From Bacteroidota bacterium (GTDB lineage: Bacteria > Bacteroidota > Bacteroidia > Flavobacteriales_F > PHOS-HE28): DNA of 12,401 bases. The number at the start of each line of letters is the position of its first letter. Position 1 is the stretch's first letter. Where the stretch lies: assembly GCA_023418095.1 (NCBI GenBank), contig JAEZDL010000039.1:1-12401 (forward strand). The letters are read 5' to 3'. Shown one piece after another: positions 6,550-12,401 of this stretch. Below the pieces are notes generated by a model, which searched no databases, was not told the DNA's origin, and saw nothing but the letters and a program-made list of their open reading frames with translations. A program made the position numbers and the translations under genes.

Positions 6550-7704
6550 ATGCAGCTTGAGCTGAAACCGGAGGTATTGCAATGGGCACGTGAGCGTGCC
6601 AGGCTTTCGCCTGCGGAATTGGCTGATAAAATGAAGCGGAAGGAGGAGCAGGTGCATGCCTGGGAGTCCACCGGGAAGATCAAAGCCAATTGGGCTGAGA
6701 AGCTGGCACATGTCACCCATACGCCATACGGCTGTCTGTTCATGCCCAAGCCGATGGAAGAGAAGCTCCCGATCAGCGATTTCCGCACGCTTAAGGATAA
6801 GAAACTCGAGCGGCCAAGCCCGGATCTGATCGAGGTGATGGATCTTGCCATTCTACGGCAGGACTGGTTCAAGGATCATCTGATCACTGAAGGCGGCGAA
6901 CCGCTGCCGTTCATCGGCAGCCTCACAGGCAACGAACCGGTGGTACAGGCGGCGGAGATGATCCGGCAGCAACTGGGGATCACCACCGATCTGCGCACAA
7001 CTGCAAAGTCCTGGGAGGATGCTTTGAAACTGCAGATCGCCCGGCTGGAAGAGCATGGCATTCTGGTGATGCGCAGCGGCACTGTGGGCAGCAACACCCA
7101 TCGGGTGCTGGATGTGGAGGAGTTCCGTGGATTCGCACTCAGCGATGAACTGGCCCCGGTGATATTCGTGAACGGTGTCGACTATGCCGGTGCCCAGATG
7201 TTCACGCTTATGCATGAGCTGGTGCATCTCTTCCTTGGCCAGTCCGCGATCAGCAACCTGGAACAGACCTATTCACCGGATGTTTCCACCGAACGGTTCT
7301 GCAACGAAGTAGCGGCGGAGATCTTAGTGCCGGCAGCGGAGCTGAAAACGGTCTGGACCAACATGCGACAGCGCCCGGACTATCTGCGCCCACTCTGCGC
7401 CCACTTCAAAGTAAGCGGAATGGTGATGCTTCGAAGGCTTCGCGATCTTGGGCTGATCAATAAGCAGCAATTCCAGGAAAGCTGGCAGGAGTTGGAGATG
7501 AGAGCAAAGACCCAGAAAGCGAAAAGCTCCGGCGGCGACTATTACGGCTCCACCCGCAACAGGGCCAGCGCCATCTTCTCCCGCGCCATTGTGGCCAGCA
7601 CCCTGGTAGGGCAGACCCTATACCGGGATGCCTTCCGTTTGTTGGGCATCAGCAAGTACGACACCTTCGTGAAGTATGCCCGCGAACTCAACTTCAATGT
7701 GTGA
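6550..7704 (+). CDS. XRE-family helix-turn-helix / ImmA-IrrE metallopeptidase fusion
   Basis: The 384-residue protein joins an N-terminal XRE-type DNA-binding domain (about residues 5-65, LSPAELADKMKRKEEQVHAWES region) to an ImmA/IrrE-type zinc peptidase domain. The zinc motif HELVH is at 222-226, followed by the family's second conserved segment FCNEVAAEILVP (250-261), which supplies a further acidic ligand. In known relatives such proteins repress a promoter and are inactivated by, or carry out, regulated proteolysis. ATG 6550 gives a full helix-turn-helix domain; a clear Shine-Dalgarno sequence is absent, as is usual in Bacteroidota. Its TGA shares a base with the next ATG, so it is coupled to the DUF4411 gene. 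I infer that it acts as antitoxin/regulator of that protein and binds the palindromes at 6398-6449. Confidence 0.87.
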   Translation: MQLELKPEVLQWARERARLSPAELADKMKRKEEQVHAWESTGKIKANWAEKLAHVTHTPYGCLFMPKPMEEKLPISDFRTLKDKKLERPSPDLIEVMDLAILRQDWFKDHLITEGGEPLPFIGSLTGNEPVVQAAEMIRQQLGITTDLRTTAKSWEDALKLQIARLEEHGILVMRSGTVGSNTHRVLDVEEFRGFALSDELAPVIFVNGVDYAGAQMFTLMHELVHLFLGQSAISNLEQTYSPDVSTERFCNEVAAEILVPAAELKTVWTNMRQRPDYLRPLCAHFKVSGMVMLRRLRDLGLINKQQFQESWQELEMRAKTQKAKSSGGDYYGSTRNRASAIFSRAIVASTLVGQTLYRDAFRLLGISKYDTFVKYARELNFNV

Positions 7705-8189
7705 TGGCGTACTTGCTGGATGCCAATGTGCTGATGCAGGCGGCCAAGGATCATTACAGTTTTGATATCTGTCCGGGCTTTTGGGAGTTCTTGAAGCAGG
7801 CAAATGATCGTGGCGAAGTATTCAGCATCCAGAAAGTACTGGAGGAATGCCAGGGAAAGGATGATGCACTTCGCGAGTGGGCGAATGAACTCGGTGAGAA
7901 GTTCTTTCTTCCGGATGATGCAGCTGCCCTGGCAGCCATGGCCAAGGTATCCACAGCGCTGGAGGCTCGAGACTATACCAAGGCGGCCATCCGCACATTC
8001 ATGGCCGATGCCGATCCCTTTCTGATCGCACATGCCAAAGCACATGACCATATCCTGGTAACACATGAAGGGTTGTTCGATAGTGCCCAGAAGATCAGGA
8101 TGCCGCCCGTGTGCGATGTGGTGGGCGTGCGATACACCAAGACCTGGCCCATGTTGCGCGCGCTGGGTGCTCGTTTTGTGATTGAGTAA
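7704..8189 (+). CDS. DUF4411 family PIN-like protein, probable toxin partner
   Basis: This 161-residue protein begins YLLDANVLMQA (3-13) and contains CPGFWEFL (23-30) and FSIQKVLEE (40-48), which I recognise as the DUF4411 family of PIN-like proteins. PIN-fold ribonucleases use a few acidic residues: candidates here are D6, E47 or E48, D102 and D104, so the active site seems intact. Many PIN proteins are toxins that cut RNA and are held in check by a partner. ATG 7704 overlaps the preceding TGA by one base (TGATG); a GTG at 7701 is in frame but adds only one residue. Pairing with an XRE-ImmA gene, ahead of hsdR, suggests a toxin-antitoxin-like module nested in the restriction locus. Toxicity is inferred, not shown. 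Confidence 0.83.
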   Translation: MAYLLDANVLMQAAKDHYSFDICPGFWEFLKQANDRGEVFSIQKVLEECQGKDDALREWANELGEKFFLPDDAAALAAMAKVSTALEARDYTKAAIRTFMADADPFLIAHAKAHDHILVTHEGLFDSAQKIRMPPVCDVVGVRYTKTWPMLRALGARFVIE

Positions 8190-8243
8190 TAAGGATCTAC
8201 GATATTGCGAAGCGAAAGAGAAGGCATACTCCTTCAAAGCGCG

Positions 8244-11222
8244 ATGAGCAGGGCCACCAAAGAGATCCACTTCGAGGACCACATCGAGCAGCATTTGCTC
8301 GGTGAAAAGGGCTATCGGAAGATCTCACCTAACGAATACGACAAGGCACTGTGCCTGATCCCATCTGAAGTGATGGCCTTTCTGGAGGATACGCAGCCAC
8401 AGGCGGTGGAGGCGCTTTACAAGCAGTATGGGCAGGAGCTTCAGCAGCGCGTACTGGAGAACCTGTGCAAGCACATCGAGCAGCGCGGTACGCTGGATGT
8501 ACTCCGCAAAGGCATCAAGGACCGTGGACAGCATCTGCGTTTCGCGTATTTCCAGCCCGGCAGCGGCTTGAATCCCGAGCATCTGGCCCTTTACCGGCAG
8601 AACCGTTTCGGGCTGGTGCGCCAATTGAAGTACAGCCAGCGCAACGAGAACAGCATAGACCTGGTGCTTTTCCTCAACGGTCTGCCGATCGCCACCGCGG
8701 AATTGAAGAACAGCCTCACAGGCCAGTTCGTGGAACACGCGCTGAAACAATACCGGCAGGATCGTGATCCCGCCGAACCCCTGTTGAAGTTCATGCGCTG
8801 CCTGGTGCATTTCGCGGTAGGCAACGAGAAGGTCTTCATGACCACCAGGCTGGCGAAGGAGTCCACGTTCTTCCTGCCCTTCAACAAGGACATCGAAAAT
8901 CCGGTGAACCCGGATGGCTTCGCCACGCATTACCTGTGGGAGGAGGTATGGGCGCCTGAAAGCCTGTTGGAGATCATTCAGAATTACCTCCTGTTGCAGG
9001 AAGACAGTGTGCGCGAGTACGACACGAAGACGCAAAGTGTGGTCACCCGCACGAAGAAGACCTTCATCTTTCCACGCTACCATCAGCTGGCGGTGGTGCG
9101 CTCCCTGTTGGAACAGGTGAAAGTGGATGGACCCGGCCAGCACTACCTGGTGCAGCACAGTGCAGGAAGCGGAAAGAGCAACAGCATCGCCTGGCTGGCA
9201 CACCGGCTGAGCAGCCTTTACCGCACGTATGATGCCGAGGACCGGATCTTTGATTCCGTGATCGTGGTCACCGATCGGCGTGTACTTGATCGCCAACTGC
9301 AGGGCACGATCAAACAGTTCGAACAGACCAGCGGGGTGGTGGAAGCCATCGATGAGCGCAAGACCAGTCAAGATCTGAAGGCGGCTTTGGAGAAGGGGAA
9401 GAGCATCATCATCACCACGCTTCAAAAGTTCCCGGTCATCAGCAAAGGCATGTCCGAACTCAAGGGCAAAAACTTCGCTGTGATCATCGATGAAGCACAT
9501 AGCAGCCAGAGTGGAGAGAGCGCTGCGCACCTGAAGAAGACATTGACAGCGGGCCTCGAAATGGCCGAAGAGGAGGATCGCGAGGACTTTGACCTGGAGG
9601 ATGAAGTGGCACGCGAGATCAAGGTGCGCGGCCGCATGCCGCACATCAGCTACTTCGCCTTTACGGCAACACCGAAGAACAAGACACTGGAACTTTTCGG
9701 CACGAAGGGAACCGATGGCAAGTACAGGGCCTTCCATGTCTACAGCATGCGGCAGGCCATTGCCGAAGGCTTCATCAAGGATGTGTTGCGCAACTATACC
9801 AGCTTCAGGCGTTACTACCGGCTGGCGAAGAAGCTGCATGCCGATGACAAGGAGTACGACAAGAAGAAGGCGATCCTACTCCTGGGCAGCCATGTGGACC
9901 TGAAACCGCATGCGATCGACACCAAGAGCCGGATCATGGTGGAGCATTTCGCCGAAAAGTCCTCCCGCAAGATCGAGGGGAAGGCCCGGGCGATGGTGGT
10001 CACACGCAGCCGCCTTCATGCCGTGCGATATAAACTGGCCTTCGATCGCATCATGAAAGAGATGGGGCTTTCCTACCGTTCGCTGGTCGCCTTCAGCGGA
10101 ACGGTGAGGGATCCCGATAGCGGCATGGAATACACCGAGGTGAGCATGAACGGACTGGCGCCGGGCACTGGAATTCCGGAAGCCTTCAAAATGCCACAGT
10201 ACCGCATTCTGATCGTGGCTGAGAAATACCAGACCGGCTTCGATGAGCCGATGCTGCACACCATGTACGTGGACAAAAAGCTCGGTGGTGTAAATACCGT
10301 GCAGACCCTGAGCCGCCTGAACCGCACGATGCGTGGCAAGGAGGATCCGGTGGTGATCGACTTTGTGAATGAACCGGAAGATGTGCAGCGGGATTTCCAG
10401 GATTACTACCAGACCACTTTGCTGGAAGAAGAGACCGACCCGAACAAACTCTACGACCTGCAAAGGGAACTGAATGAATTCGATGTCTTCGAGGTCGCGG
10501 ATGTGGATGCACTGGCATTGGTGTATTTCGATCCGGTAAGACCGGCCGAACAGATGCAACCGATACTCGATAGTGTCGTGCGTCGCTGGGATGCGAAGAC
10601 CCGTGAAGAGCAGGAGGAGTTCCGGTCGGTGCTCATCGCCTACGTGCGGCTGTACCGCTTTGTGAGTCAGCTGATCACCTTCACCGATACCGAACTGGAG
10701 AAGCTGTACGTCTTCCTGGCGCACCTGATGAAGAAACTGCCCCGCAGGCGTTCTGTGCTGCCAAGGGAGGTGCTCGATGAGGTGGACCTGGAGAGCTATC
10801 GGGTGCAGTACAAGTTCACAACCAGCATCAGCCTTGCCGCCGAGGATGCCCCGCTGCCACCAGCCGGAGCCCGGAAGGGCGGCGTTCAGACGACGGAGCA
10901 GCTGGATCTCCTGAGCAACATCGTAAAGTTCCTCAACGACACTTTCGGCGCAGAACTGACCGATGAGGATAAGCTTGATCTTGGCGCCATGAAGGAGAAG
11001 GTGTTCGCGAACCAGGAGATGCAGGATTACGCGAACCCGAACAACAGCCGCAGCCGGGTGAAGGACAAATTCGGTGAACTCATCGAAGCCGTGATGCTCG
11101 ATTTCGTGAACACCAAGCTGGACCTCTACAACAAGCTAAGCGAGGAGAAGGTGAAACGGGCGATTACTGAACGATGGTTCGGCGAATTCGAGAGCGGGCA
11201 GAAGGGGGAGGTGCGGAGGTAA
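8244..11222 (+). CDS. hsdR: Type I restriction-modification system, endonuclease/translocase subunit HsdR
   Basis: HsdR joins the methylase, pulls DNA past the complex using ATP, and cuts it far from unmethylated sites. The 992-residue protein has an N-terminal nuclease domain with D139 (NSIDLVLF) and E153/K155 (ATAELKN), the D...ExK signature. A superfamily 2 motor follows: Walker A HSAGSGKS (305-312), DEAH (416-419), FTATP (473-477), and in the second RecA lobe the TGFDEP and QTLSRLNRT motifs. A helical C-terminal domain covers roughly the last 250 residues. The subunit appears intact and of usual length. I chose ATG 8244; an in-frame TTG at 8205 has AAGGA (8191-8195) upstream and would add 13 residues. 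The gap after the DUF4411 gene is 54 bases with no clear promoter, so co-transcription is likely. Confidence 0.95.
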   Translation: MSRATKEIHFEDHIEQHLLGEKGYRKISPNEYDKALCLIPSEVMAFLEDTQPQAVEALYKQYGQELQQRVLENLCKHIEQRGTLDVLRKGIKDRGQHLRFAYFQPGSGLNPEHLALYRQNRFGLVRQLKYSQRNENSIDLVLFLNGLPIATAELKNSLTGQFVEHALKQYRQDRDPAEPLLKFMRCLVHFAVGNEKVFMTTRLAKESTFFLPFNKDIENPVNPDGFATHYLWEEVWAPESLLEIIQNYLLLQEDSVREYDTKTQSVVTRTKKTFIFPRYHQLAVVRSLLEQVKVDGPGQHYLVQHSAGSGKSNSIAWLAHRLSSLYRTYDAEDRIFDSVIVVTDRRVLDRQLQGTIKQFEQTSGVVEAIDERKTSQDLKAALEKGKSIIITTLQKFPVISKGMSELKGKNFAVIIDEAHSSQSGESAAHLKKTLTAGLEMAEEEDREDFDLEDEVAREIKVRGRMPHISYFAFTATPKNKTLELFGTKGTDGKYRAFHVYSMRQAIAEGFIKDVLRNYTSFRRYYRLAKKLHADDKEYDKKKAILLLGSHVDLKPHAIDTKSRIMVEHFAEKSSRKIEGKARAMVVTRSRLHAVRYKLAFDRIMKEMGLSYRSLVAFSGTVRDPDSGMEYTEVSMNGLAPGTGIPEAFKMPQYRILIVAEKYQTGFDEPMLHTMYVDKKLGGVNTVQTLSRLNRTMRGKEDPVVIDFVNEPEDVQRDFQDYYQTTLLEEETDPNKLYDLQRELNEFDVFEVADVDALALVYFDPVRPAEQMQPILDSVVRRWDAKTREEQEEFRSVLIAYVRLYRFVSQLITFTDTELEKLYVFLAHLMKKLPRRRSVLPREVLDEVDLESYRVQYKFTTSISLAAEDAPLPPAGARKGGVQTTEQLDLLSNIVKFLNDTFGAELTDEDKLDLGAMKEKVFANQEMQDYANPNNSRSRVKDKFGELIEAVMLDFVNTKLDLYNKLSEEKVKRAITERWFGEFESGQKGEVRR

Positions 11223-11230
11223 CCATCCCG

Positions 11231-11659
11231 TCAATACCCGAACCGGAAAGAAACCCCCAGGTACACGAAGCCGATCGCAAGAATGGTGACAGCGAATATG
11301 TGAAAGGCGAGTGCCTTGAGCTTCTCGGCAGTAAGATTCGGAATGATCAAGAAACGCGCGTGGATGCCTAATGCAAGCGTCATCACCAAAAGGATGATCT
11401 TCAGATTGAAGGTCGTGTCGATCGCAGTCGCGGAACTGAACCACTGCACATCATAACGTTGGCCTAGCATGATGCCCGTTATCACCTGCAGCAGCAATGC
11501 GGGTATGCCGATGGCCTCATACTTCTGCTCGAACGTCCGGATGATCAGCGGATCACGGTTGCGCAGCGCTTCGGGCAGATAACGCAAAAGCAGCAGCAGA
11601 TGCCCGCCCACCCAAATGCTCGCGCCCAATACATGAAGAATGATGAGCAGCTTGACCAT
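11231..11659 (-). CDS. CopD-like four-helix membrane protein
   Basis: The product has 142 residues and is mostly membrane-embedded. Helices fall at about residues 3-25 (LLIILHVLGASIWVGGHLLL), 50-66, 86-105 and 116-136. Conserved-looking histidines are H9, H20, H100 and H120; the first-helix pattern H-x10-H with W-V-G-G is typical of CopD-like small inner-membrane proteins, whose histidines may bind copper or haem. ATG 11659 was chosen because upstream codons read as low-complexity basic sequence with no membrane character. The gene is convergent with hsdR, the two stops being 8 bases apart, and it faces away from the IS110 remnant. It is probably a chromosomal gene outside the defence island. 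A copper role is a family guess, and a different four-helix oxidoreductase-like family is possible. Confidence 0.7.
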   Translation of the reverse strand: MVKLLIILHVLGASIWVGGHLLLLLRYLPEALRNRDPLIIRTFEQKYEAIGIPALLLQVITGIMLGQRYDVQWFSSATAIDTTFNLKIILLVMTLALGIHARFLIIPNLTAEKLKALAFHIFAVTILAIGFVYLGVSFRFGY

Positions 11660-11979
11660 GCCGCGGCAAGGTAGTGTGCACTGAACGGTACAAAAATGAC
11701 GAATGTTGGTGGTGAACGATCGAGCCGACCGGCAGTTGATGGATCTGCGCAAGGGATAGAAGCGGAAAGCCCGGAGCCGGCGCATTTGGCCGTGAGGACT
11801 TATTCTATGACATTTGCAAGCATGATGTCGAGTTTTTTCAGGCATGCGGAACAACGGTCATGAGCTGAGGGCAGTTGTGCCCCCAACTCATGTGGGCTCA
11901 TGCCCGCCGTTCGTCACGCCTATCCCTGGCAGGTTGCTCTCCAGCAGGGCCTGCGTCCGTTTCGACGTGATAGACAATT
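11660..11979. other. Gene-free stretch with a nested hairpin, next to the transposase end
   Basis: About 320 bases separate the CopD-like start from the transposase stop, and I see no coding gene. The most notable content is a symmetrical structure at 11859-11892: CATGAG/CTCATG outer arms, 4-by-4 internal loop (CTGA/CCAA), inner stem GGGCA/TGCCC and tetraloop GTTG. A second hairpin, GGGC-TCAT-GCCC, is at 11894-11905, and the near-palindrome GCAGGGCCTGC at 11944-11954. The right-hand part presumably includes the terminal end of the IS110-type element; its exact boundary cannot be placed. Confidence 0.5.
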
Positions 11980-12401
11980 TTACGCCAGCTTCATTGTCTT
12001 TCGGCCGTGGTATGGGGTACCTCTCGCTATCACAGCACAGATCCGGTGTATGAGCTTGTTGCGCACGGCATTGAGTACAGACATCTTATTCTTACCCTGG
12101 GCGACCTTGCGATCGTAGTAGTCCTTGAGTTCACCCTTCAGTCGGATCACACTGGTGACAGCCATATGTATGATCGTTTTCAAGCCCTTGCGCGCTTGTT
12201 TCGATACCCTCGTCCTGCCTTTGATACTTGTGCCGGAGGTGTAACTGAAGGGTGCTACCCCGGCATGGCAGGCGAGTTCCCTGGGCGTATTGTAGCGTGT
12301 GAAGCCTTCAGTGGTGGCCAGCAGATTGGCGCTCAACACTTCGCCAACACCATCTATGGACATCAGGAGCTTGTACTGTTCATGTAGTTGCGCATCGGCC
12401 T
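11980..12401 (-). CDS. IS110-family transposase, C-terminal part (truncated by window edge)
   Basis: The frame is open to the right edge, so about 140 C-terminal residues are visible; the ATG at 12363 is internal. The sequence LLMSIDGVGEVLSANLLA, then FTRYNTPRELACHAGVAPF and SGTSIKGRTRVSKQARKGLK, is the Transposase_20 (IS116/IS110/IS902) domain. That domain carries a conserved serine used in catalysis in this family; the serine of SGTS is the likely one. The N-terminal RuvC-like DEDD domain lies beyond the window, so completeness is unknown. IS110 elements move as circles with an RNA guide and leave no classical terminal inverted repeats, so the end cannot be found by looking for them. Confidence 0.9.
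   Translation of the reverse strand, partial: ADAQLHEQYKLLMSIDGVGEVLSANLLATTEGFTRYNTPRELACHAGVAPFSYTSGTSIKGRTRVSKQARKGLKTIIHMAVTSVIRLKGELKDYYDRKVAQGKNKMSVLNAVRNKLIHRICAVIARGTPYHGRKTMKLA

Noticed and set aside
7542..8294. Minus-strand open frame of 250 codons across the XRE-ImmA/DUF4411 junction
   Set aside because: Opposes two recognised genes joined by a one-base overlap and shows no domain; treated as chance.
8325..9839. Long minus-strand open frame opposite hsdR (504 codons)
   Set aside because: Antisense to conserved HsdR motifs; no family resemblance; composition typical of a shadow frame.
11205..11245. Possible bidirectional terminator between hsdR and the CopD-like gene
   Set aside because: The stops are 8 bases apart and I found no G+C-rich stem followed by a T-run on either strand.
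12007..12387. Plus-strand frame opposite the IS110 transposase
   Set aside because: Antisense to the clearly recognisable Transposase_20 domain.

Overview
The window looks like a chromosomal defence island from a Bacteroidota bacterium, probably Flavobacteriales-like with moderately high G+C. The clue is the 5'-partial gene, whose product matches the C-terminal half of the Bacteroidota-type GyrA/ParC subunit. The genus cannot be fixed from this sequence.

Layout, left to right. (1) 3-929 (+) is the end of a topoisomerase IV/gyrase A subunit. (2) 930-1171 has no gene. It holds four hairpins bracketed by copies of the 12-mer GATCAGATGATC. (3) 1172-1894 (-) is a stand-alone N-terminal domain of a McrB-like restriction ATPase with no ATPase part. 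(4) 1967-11222 (+) is an enlarged type I restriction-modification locus: hsdM, a PD-(D/E)XK-fold nuclease, hsdS, an XRE/ImmA-IrrE regulator-protease, a DUF4411 PIN-like toxin, then hsdR. (5) 11231-11659 (-) is a small four-helix CopD-like membrane protein convergent with hsdR. (6) 11660-11979 has no gene but contains a strikingly symmetrical nested hairpin. (7) 11980-12401 (-) is the C-terminal end of an IS110-family transposase that runs off the window.

How the genes fit together. HsdM and HsdS would form the modification enzyme, and adding HsdR gives the restriction complex. The nuclease gene overlaps both hsdM (ATGA) and hsdS (TAATG), so it is translationally coupled to the methylase and specificity subunits and may be an extra effector or accessory factor. 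The XRE-ImmA/DUF4411 pair has the form of a toxin-antitoxin-like module. It is preceded by two 20-bp palindromes repeated at 29-bp spacing (6398-6449), which look like an operator. No separate promoter is evident before hsdR, so HsdR may be made from the transcript started at this operator. That would put restriction, but not methylation, under the module's regulator.

Base composition is mosaic. hsdM, hsdR and the conserved parts of hsdS are G+C-rich, whereas the nuclease gene and the two target-recognition regions of hsdS are clearly more A+T-rich, consistent with separate acquisition and domain swapping.
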